Shown: piece by piece, positions 1 to 10,715 of the stretch | Numbering within the stretch: the first letter of the stretch is position 1 | How the letters are laid out: every line of letters starts with the position of its first letter | Origin: Tomocerus qinae | Lineage: Eukaryota; Arthropoda; Collembola; Entomobryomorpha; Tomoceridae | Direction of reading: 5' to 3' | Assembly: GCA_020055645.1 (NCBI GenBank) | Contig: CM034546.1 | Span: 103,995,812-104,059,811 of the forward strand | DNA: 64,000 nucleotides | Program-made: the position numbers and the translations under genes | The notes under the pieces: model-generated | What the model was told of the DNA's origin: nothing | What the model saw: the letters and a program-made list of their open reading frames with translations, nothing else | Database searches by the model: none

Positions 1-2076
1 TATCTCGTGCTAGTCTGTGTTGTCTGGAAGTTGTCACTTGGCAGGTCATTCGTATATGTGTAACAATTCTCTAGACGCAATTGTAGATATGCTTTTGATT
101 TAGTACTTGTATAAAAAACTTGTTTAGTAGATACAAATGCAATGAATGAATCGCAAGCGTTTAGGGATGGATCTCATCATTCATCACTGACAACCGAGTA
201 TTATCATATCATAGTTAATTAGTATATTCCATCATTCACTAGAAATAATCTTTGCATTGTAGCATTACGTTTCTAAATACAGACGAAGAAATCCGAGAGG
301 ACAAGACACTTATGTTTGTTTAATCTGTAAATAAAGATTCCAAAGTGTATTAGAGCAGAGGGAAAATGAACAGGTTTTTTATTTACAATGCAGTGATAAG
401 TTGTATGGATTTGTGTTCGTATGGTTTGTTGATCTTTATCAAAAATATCACATTAAGATAGAAATAGAAGAGTGGAGGTAGATAAGCTACAATGGGGTTG
501 CATGTTATCCACTATCAACAACAATCTGTAATTTGTAAACAATCGATATAGTTTGCTTTTCTAATTTATGAACGTCTAAGGTAGATCCTATTTTCACAAG
601 ATAATCTTCACTAGTACCTAGTGGTACAGATTAATTATTTGCTAATATCTAGGCCGTATCACACACGCAATTACAAGCATAACATCTTCTAATCTCTATG
701 CTACAATTAAAGGTGTAAATATCCAATTAAATCTTTCAATAGGTTATTGTGCTCAGGACTAAAAATGTTGATTTCTTAAATGAATTTTTATTTTGTTTTT
801 TGAGGAGATGCAGAGCACAGGGCAGTGTACTAGAGACTGAAATATTATGAATAAAATATAATACAGACGAGTGACATTTGAATAGTTTTCTTTGACTATT
901 TATGAGATCATGTGTAAGTTGTAACTGAGATGATGATGAAAATATTCCGTTAACCACTTGCTACGCCTAATGAACACAAAAGTCATAAAGAAAGGAACAG
1001 ACATACAAGGACAGAAGCGTTAATCCATTTACTTTTGTTCGCTGATTATCGCTGGGAAGATTATTGTATCGGTAGTTGAGTATTGTTGGTATTACATCAT
1101 CATAGCTTGAATTCAACAGTTTACCAGGGAGAGTGCATTGCTCATCCAATCTAGACACTCGCGGTGATCTTCTCAATGGAGACAATGAAATTATTTCTGT
1201 TAAAGACTCCGTAAAGTGAGAAAACGTAAAATTACCGTGTGCATTTAACTACAATCCTGAAAAGAAAACCAAACTGTTGTGAAAAACAATGGCCATCATT
1301 CACACTCGACTGCTTATCACGCATCTTACTTACGAGATGATAACAATAAGTAAGCCGTCTAATGTTATATCTAATCACGACAAGTGTATATAATAGGTAG
1401 ATGTAAATAGAAAAGCACATTAATATCATATCAGGTGAAAAATTGTAAATAAAAATATTACAGGACTTACGATGTGTTAACGATATTATAGCAGTTGTTG
1501 AAAATAATATCATGGTAGACGATTGAGAATCGTGGGCGTTCATTTCACGAAATAGCATGGCACGACAATAATAGTGTCTGTACACAAGAAAACCGTTCTG
1601 TCTACACCAAACACTAACTGAGCTCGACAACAGTTTTTTTCCATTGATTTTCCTCAGTTTTTGGGAATCTCGAGTTTAGAATAGCGTTACCTTTAAAACA
1701 ATTAGAGACAAATTATTCCTACTTGTCTGTAGGTATCTCATTCATCATTGGCAATGCTTACTCAAAAATTACAATTACTAGAGTATAGAGTGTGAATGTG
1801 CATCTTCTTTAACTATACATACAGAATTTGGTGCGATAAAATATTTTTCAAGAGTTACTTCCTGCTATTGTGATATAAGACGAACATATAACTGTTACAT
1901 TTTACAATCTATTACATGCACACTTAAATTGAATAATTTTGTTATTTTCAGATAAGGAGGGAGAAAATATTTTTGAGGAACTCAAGCCAAAAGATCATAC
2001 CAAAACGGAGGAAAAGCTGGAATATATTTAAGATAAAATCGAAACGAACCAAAGGAAAGCGTTTAAGAATCTAACC
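1..2076. other. No gene recognised; 5' region of the 812-aa gene
   Basis: AT-rich sequence with only short open frames in which I see no domain. A good splice acceptor (pyrimidine run ending TTTTCAG) lies at about 1942-1951, 126 bases before the ATG of the next gene. That gene therefore probably has at least one non-coding 5' exon further left or outside the window. The donor could not be located with confidence. Confidence 0.5.
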
Positions 2077-4515
2077 ATGACACAATCAACACAATCCTCA
2101 TCAAAGAAAAGACTGCTTTACCACTTTTTCATAGGGAATTTAGCACGTAGGAATAAAAGGGGTAGAAGTCCTCCTTGCTCCAGTTCGTCATCCCTCCCTG
2201 TCCAAAGTTTGGCTTTAACTGACAACAATAACAATTCAATAGAAAATGAACATATTGTTCATAGAGACGAAATAATAAGTGATAGGATACATTACTATCC
2301 TCTGACAAGATATTATGTGATAGTGCTCATGAGTTTAGCTACAATAATTTTAAGCAGCAGCTTTATATTGCCAAGTTGTACAGCCACAGCATTAGCAGAC
2401 CCAGTGCCCATAAGAATTTCACATTCATATTCAGCCCTGAAAGATGCAGCTCCGAAAGATAGTTCGGAATATAAAATTAAAAGTAGTAATAAAAATAGCA
2501 ATTATGCTAATAATAACAGTTCTAACAATGCAAATTCCCCACTAACCTCCTTTACCCAAACCCAACCCTTCTACACAAGATTGAGTGTTCAGGAAAATGC
2601 TTTTCGTCCAAGCTACATGTATGCAACAAAGACAATACCAACTGCTTCGACCACTTCGAGAGCGGCTTTACTGAGAGGAGAAGAATCAACAACGACAACA
2701 GATCCTGTCACTATTACCAATAAGAGATTAAGTCATGACCCATTTTTCAATTTTGTCAACAATTTTCAGAGCTTAACTTCAACTGAATCAAGTATTGATC
2801 GAAGCAGTTCGAATACTGATAATCTTCCAGCAACACAATTGCAAACTGAGAGGTCGAAGAAAAAGAAAAGTCGGAAGAGAACGAGACAAGATGATGATGG
2901 TCCTTTTGCTTTCCCATTGCCAAATCCCATTGTTATCACAAGCACAACTTCGAAACCCACTTTGCATCCTTTATTGGTATTGGAGACTGAAATGAGAACT
3001 ACGACTTCCTCCACTCCATCTCCGATTAAAGATGAATCTTCTGCTGTGCTACCTTCTGTAAATACTGAAGATATTACCCAACCGAATTCAGGTCCTTTTC
3101 CAGAAGGACGAGCTAATTCAGACAATTCAGGTTCCCCACCTGTTGGAAAAATTTCTTTTGAAGAGTATAATGAACTTCGAAAGTCTAAAAATAAAAGAAA
3201 ACCAACTACAACTACAACAACTGAAAATTACCTGAGTAATCACAATGGAGGATTTTCTCCAAGTTCCGGTATTGTCCCCAATGGCTCAGATTCAAAAAGG
3301 TTGCGATCCAACTTTTTTGACAATTTTCACGATACTGATATTGACAATATCGCTGAAGAAAGTGGAGGGCAGGAAGTAGCTGTTGATGGAAATGAAAACG
3401 GTCCTGAGGGTGGGACTCTTGTTAATATCCCGGCTGGGTATTCCTATGCAAAGAAACAAAATCCCGGTGAAGAATTCCATTACTCTGAAGCAACTAATGG
3501 TAATAGTGACAATAACAATGAAGAACCGCAAAGAAATGAACAAAACTCCAATAATCACCATCAACAATATCAACTCAAGCCAAGTCTTCATTTTCCCTCG
3601 AATAATTACCATTCAGGAGGTGGTTTTCAACCTTCACAGCCGGTACACCGTTTCCCTCCAAAACCAATTAGCAAATTGAGGCCGAATCTTCAGAGTTATT
3701 ATGATAATAGTTACCATAAATTTACTGCTGCGGCTGAAAATCAATATGAAAATCATGGCAATTCATATGGAAGTCGGCCACCCTCACCTAATTATCCTCC
3801 ACTCCCTCATCTTCCTCTACCAATTGCAATTCCAATGTCCAATTTTCCATCCCCTCACCAACCCCCACATATGCGTCCATTTATGCATCACCACGCTGGA
3901 CATGGACCTCCCCTTCTCCACCATCACCGAAACAATCTTGGAAGTCATTATTATGGAAATAATTTTGCTACGGGACTAAGCACCAAACCTACTCAAGAAA
4001 TCCCAACGGGAGATTCTAATGTCAACCCAAGTGGTGGTGGAGATAATAGCTTAGAAAATGACAATCATCAGCAAAATAATAATAATATCCAAATTACAAA
4101 TCCAAGTGGACCATCCATTCCAACATTGCCAGTTACTGTATTTTCTTCGCCAACCACTTACGGGCTTGAACATTCTGCAAGTGAATCAGGACTCCATACG
4201 AATAAAAAAGTTGGAATCATGGACACTTTTGAAATTTTCTACAAAGAATACAAAATACTGACATGGGCTGCTTTTTTGATTGTGACATCTTTGGGGTTCC
4301 TTTGTCTTGTCGTATTTTTATATGTTAACAATCCTCCCACCGAGGTTGTTACTGCTAGGAATCACCTTCAAGAGATGTTGACTAGTCCTCAACTCATCAA
4401 ATTTTTGTCAAGTTTCATAGAAGGAGGCGGAAAAACAAAAAGAAAATCAAACAGTAGAGAAGGAAAAAACCGCTGGAAACTTTCAGCCACACTGCAACCG
4501 AAAAAAGACTTGTAA
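2077..4515 (+). CDS. Low-complexity two-pass membrane protein, unrecognised
   Basis: One exon encodes 812 residues. I do not recognise the family. Residues 1-78 are Ser/Asn-rich with a basic start. A hydrophobic segment lies at about 79-99 (signal anchor or late signal peptide) and a second at about 728-750. Between them are some 620 residues rich in Ser, Thr, Asn, Pro and His, with runs of Asn, Thr and His and basic patches such as KKKKSRKR. The tail after the second segment is short, basic and leucine-containing. This predicts two membrane passes around a long disordered loop, or one pass if the first segment is cleaved. The ATG is the first after the splice acceptor at 1951. The long uninterrupted frame and clear membrane segments argue that it is real. 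Function is unknown. Confidence 0.75.
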   Translation: MTQSTQSSSKKRLLYHFFIGNLARRNKRGRSPPCSSSSSLPVQSLALTDNNNNSIENEHIVHRDEIISDRIHYYPLTRYYVIVLMSLATIILSSSFILPSCTATALADPVPIRISHSYSALKDAAPKDSSEYKIKSSNKNSNYANNNSSNNANSPLTSFTQTQPFYTRLSVQENAFRPSYMYATKTIPTASTTSRAALLRGEESTTTTDPVTITNKRLSHDPFFNFVNNFQSLTSTESSIDRSSSNTDNLPATQLQTERSKKKKSRKRTRQDDDGPFAFPLPNPIVITSTTSKPTLHPLLVLETEMRTTTSSTPSPIKDESSAVLPSVNTEDITQPNSGPFPEGRANSDNSGSPPVGKISFEEYNELRKSKNKRKPTTTTTTENYLSNHNGGFSPSSGIVPNGSDSKRLRSNFFDNFHDTDIDNIAEESGGQEVAVDGNENGPEGGTLVNIPAGYSYAKKQNPGEEFHYSEATNGNSDNNNEEPQRNEQNSNNHHQQYQLKPSLHFPSNNYHSGGGFQPSQPVHRFPPKPISKLRPNLQSYYDNSYHKFTAAAENQYENHGNSYGSRPPSPNYPPLPHLPLPIAIPMSNFPSPHQPPHMRPFMHHHAGHGPPLLHHHRNNLGSHYYGNNFATGLSTKPTQEIPTGDSNVNPSGGGDNSLENDNHQQNNNNIQITNPSGPSIPTLPVTVFSSPTTYGLEHSASESGLHTNKKVGIMDTFEIFYKEYKILTWAAFLIVTSLGFLCLVVFLYVNNPPTEVVTARNHLQEMLTSPQLIKFLSSFIEGGGKTKRKSNSREGKNRWKLSATLQPKKDL

Positions 4516-6033
4516 TTAACCTTAAGCTTCGATAATTCGTCACCGAAAAATCATTTCGGTATGTTTATATTCCCTTTGAAACATTTTTGAAAAACTATTT
4601 GATCAATTTTCTTGTTATGCTAATGATTATTGTCTCTTTTCTTGCAGATGAACAAATGCTAAAGGCGGCCACCAAAAAATCTCTTCAAATACCAGCTTTG
4701 ATAACATATCTCCCGTTGAACCACAATAGTATAAATAATTTGTCTTGAATATTTAATCAATTTGGCGATTCAAAAGTGAAAAATTATTGCAAATAATAAT
4801 AATAATAAAATTGCGTTAATCATGTAATTATCATTCTGTATTGTAAATATTTACCCCATAATAATGTCCATAAATATGTGCTTCTGTTTTATGAAATATC
4901 CCACTTACAATAGTACCTTTACTTTAAATACAACCACACAATTACTAACTGTAATGTCAATGTACTGTAGCAATATAATACCACAATTTTCAGGATGTCA
5001 ACACTTTCATTGCCAAATCAGTTACTATTGCTAATAAGCTACAAATCGTATTAAACACACTACTAAATGTATATGTTATTCAAAATGTTCGAAGATGTGA
5101 CGTTTGCAATATCAAAGTCTGTTACACCGATACTTCACTTCTCAAAGTAACATAATCACCTTTGCATTATTTTTTTATTCTGCAATCCCTGAATTCTTTC
5201 TTTTGTACGCTTCATTTGAATGTTTAGAGTTCAAATACATCTCGTATATTATTAGTAAGATAATTTTGTTGTATGCTATGTATACTCTTGCATTCTGTAT
5301 AATAATGTTAACTAATAATACATATCTACCCACTAGAGTATAACGTAAGCGAATGTCTATGAAATTTTATATGAATAAAGCTTTGTGTAAATTTATACAA
5401 AAATCCTTTATTGTTCGCTAATGACAATGGCCATTATACTAATGACTACTGAACGACTGCAGTGTTGACCCGTTGAAATTCTCCTACAGGTATATCTAAT
5501 ATCCCATCATGTTTCTTTAAAGTAAGTGTTTAGTACAGCTAGCTGTATCAAGGGTCTAAAATTATTCCTAATCTGAATGTAAGCATGTCCAATGGTGCCC
5601 ATGAGGAGATTCTGTTCAAATTCGTGCTCTTTTGTTCTGGTCACAGCTGAAGTTAAGCATGAAAATAAAATATTCTTTTACTGGAATTTATAATTTTTCC
5701 TGAATCACTTCGGCCATTTAGCAGTTTTAAATAATATGTTTTTATCACCTTTCTGAAGATGATACATGATACATAGTGTGATGTGAAATTGAAAATTGAC
5801 AATTGAGAGAAAACCAACGAAAAATAAATGAAATATCAAGGATTATGAAAGGATGAACAAGATTGTAATAGAAATGATTTACAGATAAAAATATAAAAAT
5901 AATAATAATAATAATATAAATCACAGATTTACTAGTTTACGAAACTATTCGTCTGCATTTTACAAGATATGGGATCAGTAACTACTTACAATAAAAACCA
6001 ATAATAAATTGCGATCACATGTAAATGTGCAAA
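4516..6033. other. 3' UTR of the 812-aa gene and convergent intergenic region
   Basis: A splice acceptor (TTTCTTGCAG) at about 4648 suggests an intron starting at the GTAATT that overlaps the stop codon at 4513-4515. AATAAA motifs occur near 4804 and at 5374-5379; the latter precedes a T-rich stretch and is a plausible polyadenylation signal. A short (AAT)n run lies near 5898-5915. The next gene converges from the right. No coding frame here looks real. Confidence 0.5.
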
Positions 6034-6696
6034 TTACATATATACCCCAAATAAAGAACTTAATAGCATGGTAGTGATACATTGGGAATGTAACCAATCG
6101 CTGGAACTTGAAAAGCGGGGACAGTCGATAGCCAACTCCGGTAAAAATTGGACAAGGACAGGATGATTTCCACATCTGGCAGTGTTTTTATGGCATTTAC
6201 GTTGGTTAGCACATTTGGTTAATTCCATAGCATCATCACATAGACCAGATTTGCCTGGTTGACAAATGTCATTAGGATCTTGGAGAAATAAGGCTCCATA
6301 GATTCCACTCAACGGACAATGACAATAACCGCTGAGTCCACAAACCGCAAATGTCTTGAAATTAAAACATATTTTTTTCTCAATCGAATTTGCATCTTTT
6401 GACATCTTGTCTGCTAGTTTTTCAAGTTTCATTGTTGTTCGCCTAACATCTCCACATCTGAATTCCTTCCAAGGGTTAAACTCAGCATCCAGCGCCATAT
6501 CGCATTCCTTTTCCACAGTTGAATTCTCAAACACACTCATCCCAGGCTTCGTTTTGAACTCCCCTAACTTATCGTGGATATCACTGATGTTTTTAAGAAT
6601 TTCCATGTCAATTGGCTGGATACCGCGATTTCGACTGGCTGAATATACTAAGTGTAGCAGTGTAAGTGACACTGCAAATGTTTTTATGCTTAACAT
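6034..6696 (-). CDS. Secreted Cys-rich protein, unrecognised
   Basis: A single exon encodes 220 residues from a true ATG. Residues 1-20 form a signal peptide (hydrophobic core ending VYSAS). The first half is helical and charged. The second half is Cys-rich, with a CGLSGYCHC core followed by evenly spaced Cys (C-D-D, K-C-A-N, R-K-C-H, A-R-C-G). The end is a short Ser-rich stretch and about 14 hydrophobic residues, which could be a GPI signal but is short for one. The arrangement (GxCxC core, Cys-rich block, hydrophobic end) resembles the gene at 30765-31744, which also opens with a signal peptide, so the two may be distant paralogues. I know no named family for either. It is probably extracellular or surface-bound. 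Confidence 0.72.
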   Translation of the reverse strand: MLSIKTFAVSLTLLHLVYSASRNRGIQPIDMEILKNISDIHDKLGEFKTKPGMSVFENSTVEKECDMALDAEFNPWKEFRCGDVRRTTMKLEKLADKMSKDANSIEKKICFNFKTFAVCGLSGYCHCPLSGIYGALFLQDPNDICQPGKSGLCDDAMELTKCANQRKCHKNTARCGNHPVLVQFLPELAIDCPRFSSSSDWLHSQCITTMLLSSLFGVYM

Positions 6697-6936
6697 CTGT
6701 GCTAGACTAAGAAATTACTATATAGTCTCTCGAAAATATAAATTTTATGCTACACGATTTGTACACGTGAATGGTAATTCGCAAAACTAGTCAAATCTCA
6801 ACTGCTGTTCTAGATTCTTTTCTTCATAAAAGACAAAAAAGTCTATTCTAGGTTCTTTGATCACAAGCCAACTTGTCCAAAACCTTTGGGGAGAATTCGA
6901 AACTCCAATAAGTACGCTCCAATGTGGATCCATAAC

Positions 6937-7095
6937 CATGTGATGAAACTTCGGAGTTTTACCTTTAAAAATTTGGAATAGCCTACGGGACGTAAACAAA
7001 GGAAATTACGTATGGAAACCATGGAAACAATTGTATGATTACGTCATTACGTCCCGTAGCCTATTTTTTTTATAAATCCGAAGTTTCATCACATG
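6937..7095. repeat. Palindromic inverted repeat (MITE-like)
   Basis: The left arm (about 6937-6995) and right arm (about 7047-7095) are near-exact reverse complements. They share an outer block of 19 bases (6937-6955 against 7077-7095) containing GATGAAACTTCGG. An inner block of about 15 bases contains CTACGGGACGTAA, next to one mismatch. The loop is about 50 bases. Weaker symmetry seems to continue outward (CCAATGTG on both sides). No target-site duplication is obvious. It lies between the secreted Cys-rich gene and the Tourist-like element. Confidence 0.7.
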
Positions 7096-7246
7096 AGAAA
7101 GGAGAGGTCATAAGTAGTTGTAGAAACACATTGGTACGCTCAAACACAGTGTGGTGATCCCCACAAGGTAAACATGCTACCTTTGGGGATCGAAAGTTAC
7201 CTGGGTAATGGTGCATAATTCTAAATTGATTCATTTCATCAAATAA

Positions 7247-7767
7247 GGGCACTTTAGACTCATCCTATTCCTATCGTTTTGCTATTTCTATACAGATTTT
7301 TGAGTTTACACTTCGATTGATAGTATCGTTATAGTGATGTTGTCACATTCATATAACTTTCATATTCATATAATTCTTGGACACTTTATACTCATGCTAT
7401 TCATATTCTAATTCTATCGTTGTCAAGAAAAACCTCAGTTGAACAAAGTTCAACTTTCAGAAGATTGAAACTCCCTTGAAAGCCATTTTGTGTAATTGTT
7501 GGGACTCAAATTACGATTTTTCTATTTAGTTGCCACAGTTACAGATTTACTGTAGTGGGAGTGCCACCACCCTGTTTCTTTCGTAATTTTGTCAATTTTA
7601 CCACTTTATACCTTCGATTTGACGTATGAATGATACACGAAGACGATAGAAATGCAATGCAAACAGGACCATCTAAAAAATAGTGTAAAGTGTTGCTGGG
7701 AATACCACTCGAAACTGTTAATAATATGATATGACAACGATAGAAATAGAATGAGTCTAAAGTGGCC
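7247..7767. mobile_element. Tourist-like MITE (PIF/Harbinger type)
   Basis: A 521-base non-coding element. The left end begins GGGCACTTTAGACTCAT and the right end is its reverse complement with small changes (ATGAGTCTAAAGTGGCC); the similarity runs over roughly 32 bases. Both flanks carry TAA directly outside the ends (7244-7246 and 7768-7770). A three-base TWA duplication with GG-starting termini is the signature of PIF/Harbinger elements. A partial internal copy of the terminal sequence lies near 7381-7425. There is no transposase frame, so it would depend on an autonomous relative elsewhere. Open frames inside look accidental. Confidence 0.75.
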
Positions 7768-8219
7768 TAAGCCCCAAAAAATTTTATGCAACTACGCGAA
7801 TAATCAGACTGAAGGAGACTGGAGGGTAGTACGAATTTCAATTTTCTGAAATGAAACACTTGTTCTCCAAGGATGGTATGTATGTACCCCTTGTACCTGA
7901 GGTGAGTCAGTAGGCCGTTTTAGCAGTAACTTGATCTAGCATTCAACATAAAAATGGTCATCATTTTCAGCAAAATATTAAAAATGCTAAAACATTCCAA
8001 ACCTTATCATTTCACTAATTTTCAGTTATACAGGTACATATTATTATATGATGTATTAGTTTATGGTAATTTGATGGTATACGTGTGTGTGTGAGTACAG
8101 AAAACGTAGTGAAAGCCCAAGTGAAAAGAAATAGTGGAGCCTTTAATAATAAATTACTGGTTAAACAACAGATATTCTACACGTTATTACATTATAATGT
8201 AAAAAAGATGTACATAACT
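7768..8219. other. Intergenic, nothing recognised
   Basis: AT-rich sequence between the MITE and the 3' end of the first family A gene. It must hold that gene's 3' UTR. I see no further feature. Confidence 0.4.
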
Positions 8220-8934
8220 CTAGTAATTTTCTACCATTCCATCATTAAATCTATCATAGTTTAATTGAAGACCTGCCGCCACTGGTTTCATATCTTCCCA
8301 AGATTTCCAATCGAAATCACTACAAAATGAGAATGCAAAGTTAATTAGAGTAGATTTATAGCACTTGAGTAGTAAATATTATACGTTAAATTATAGGTTC
8401 CACTTACTTTCTGTTGTTGAAATAAGGAGTAAAAGGTTGGCGACTTTGTGGACTGTTACCACCTGTTCCAGTGAAAAAATGACGACAATTTGTAATAGAA
8501 CAGATATATGCTGCTGTACCACTTATTGCAAAAATGATCAGCGCTATGAGAAGTATTATGTGAAGAGTTAACACAGCGAAAGAATACAATCCGAATTTAA
8601 AGGAATCGCTTAAAACCTACAAAATTTTCGGAGAATTTGCCAATTATTTCTTGTAAATGAATGCTTCAAAAACTCAAAATGCTTGGATTAAGGTTAGCTT
8701 TTTTATAAAATTACAATAATAATTCAAACTTACATCTTTTATTCCATTGCTGACACTGGTTGTGTTAGTCATTTCTTCAGAGTCAAATATTGCATGAGAT
8801 ATCTGGGGAAATAGTCTTCCATTGCTTTCAATGAAAATTTTATTCATTTTGCCGGTACAGACGTGTGTTATGCAAAATATGCCTACTGTTACTACTAAAG
8901 GAAGTCGCAAAGATAAAGTCATTTTAAAAGACAC
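8220..8934 (-). CDS. Family A small membrane protein, copy 1
   Basis: Three exons join to 169 residues: 8734-8934, 8408-8616 and 8220-8319 (510 bases, in frame to TAG). Exon 1 carries a signal peptide (about residues 1-28, core LPLVVTVGIFCITHVCTG) and a short linker, ending in phase 0. Exon 2 carries one membrane segment (about residues 81-103) running into SGTAAYICSITNC and a short Gly/Ser/Pro tract; it ends in phase 2. Exon 3 encodes a polar tail starting NDFDWKSW. Copies at 19747 and 21506 have the same exon order, phases and CxIx[ND]C motif just after the membrane segment. I do not know a named family. Likely topology is a type I or cleaved-signal single-pass membrane protein. Confidence 0.85.
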
Positions 8935-10715
8935 TATTTCCTACTTCACCAAAGAATTGGCTATCTTCTAAATGTGTCCAAGTTGGGCAAAACTAAATGG
9001 TACTCGCGTTGTTATTCTTCGTAAGAATTAAATTATCAATGTAGTTTAGAAATCGTTTCCTATGATCGCTTACTATGATAGAAATGATGAATGCTTCAAT
9101 ACTGTTATATTATTGGACTTGGAGATGGATGAAATTATCTGTATAATGGGACTATGAGAATAAAAATGTAAACATTTTGAACCACTCGTTTTCCAAATCA
9201 CAAAACCACTGTCATTGAGCACACGAATCCCTACTATAATTTAAAAAACGGCTACTAAATAGTCCAGCCTGGATATATTTATATGAAGTAATAAAAACGC
9301 ATGGATAAGTACGTTATGGTTTTGCAACTGCACTTAGATCCTTTACCCAACTTGAATTTAGACACACTTAAGATACGGACACTTTCGTGGAACTAAATGA
9401 AAAGGCAACGTCTTCATTGTTTTTATAACTTGAGCTTCTTGTAAAAATGCATCCTCCAGGGCTACTAAATATTTTGACTTATTTCAAGGCATTTTTAAGC
9501 CACAAGTGTATAAATATCTCTTGAAAGCTCAATACTGAAATTGAGTACAATAAGGCAATGAATTTTGACACAGAAATATAAATGAGCAATTATTTATTGA
9601 CTGAGCATATTCCTAGAAGGTTTCTTTGATGAAAAATGGCTAGGCTATTATTAGATAGCGATATAGAGAAGAGTAACAAGCATAAATTTTGGTATATTCA
9701 ATACATGTAATTAGATTTACTTCATAGGAGTAAAATAAAAGCTTGACTAATCTTTCTGTCCACTTACTTATTATAAGCATTAATAATAGCAAAACCCCAT
9801 ATCATCTAAGAATAGCATAGTTATGAATAAAATCTGCAGACAAAGCACAAGTAGGTAGCACAATAAAGTCGTAAATGACTAAAAAAGTCGTAAAGATGAG
9901 TTATTGACAATAAACCTGTGGAGAATTGTAAGATGCTCGGCTATCCTAGTTTTGCTTCCATTTTTGGTAATTTTTATGATAAGTGTATAAAGTCCATTCC
10001 CTGTTGTTTTTGATGGCCTAGAATATTGTTATCAGAAGCTTGAAACTATTCTATTGTCAAAAGTATTTTACAGAAATACTTCCCCAACAATCATAATTCA
10101 TAAAATTAAGTACCTTTCACAGCCTATCTATAGAAATATATAAGCATGCCCAATGCCGGTAAGAATCCTAATTTACTTCAAGTTTATCATTAGTGCTGAA
10201 TAATGTGAAAATATGATCAGATGACACTGATTATGGTCTTTGTGTCTTGTTAATTACAAAATGCAGTAATCTAATCGTTCATTGTCACGTGCAGCTGAGT
10301 AGATAAAATTTAGTGCATTTTAAATGACGACGGTAGCAGAAATCAAATTATGCAAATGAATCATCTCAACAAAGCAACCCGCTAAGCATTACAGTTAATT
10401 ACTGTAAAGTCATCTGCTCTGTCCGCATGCATCCTGCCGAAGTTAATCCTAATTAGTAATATGCAAGTTCAAGTCCTACTAGAAGTTCTGAAGAATTTCA
10501 AATTAAGTTGTATCCTAATAGAGTTAGATTTTGTGAAACTTAAGTTTGAAACTATCGGGGCAGCAATAGAACATTCTATGTTATTTATTTTGAGTAAATA
10601 AAATTTTCATTCAGGCAAATCCATTATCTTTGGTAATTTTAGATTAGGTACCTAACCTATGCAATAGTTACAAGAAATTTTGTAGAATGAGGTCGAATTT
10701 TGTTTCAGTGAAGAA
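8935..10715. other. Intergenic; promoter side of family A copy 1
   Basis: No convincing gene. An ATATAAATATA-like TATA candidate on the minus strand lies near 9275-9285, about 340 bases upstream of the family A copy 1 start. A minus-strand AATAAA for the dipeptidase gene lies at 10584-10589. Two short GGCTACTAAAT motifs (near 9248 and 9460) share orientation but no longer repeat is visible. Confidence 0.4.
10584..10589 (-). promoter_or_regulatory. Probable poly(A) signal of the dipeptidase gene
   Basis: AATAAA on the minus strand about 127 bases past the stop codon of the M20 dipeptidase. It is the first canonical hexamer downstream. Confidence 0.5.

Noticed and set aside
2766..3125. Minus-strand 119-codon frame within the 812-aa gene
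   Set aside because: Shadow of the low-complexity coding sequence on the other strand.
6356..6790. Plus-strand 144-codon frame opposite the Cys-rich gene
   Set aside because: The opposite strand has a signal peptide, ordered Cys spacing and a true start; this one has no such feature.
7606..7791. Minus-strand frame inside the Tourist-like MITE
   Set aside because: Too short for a transposase and without any motif; overlaps the terminal repeat.
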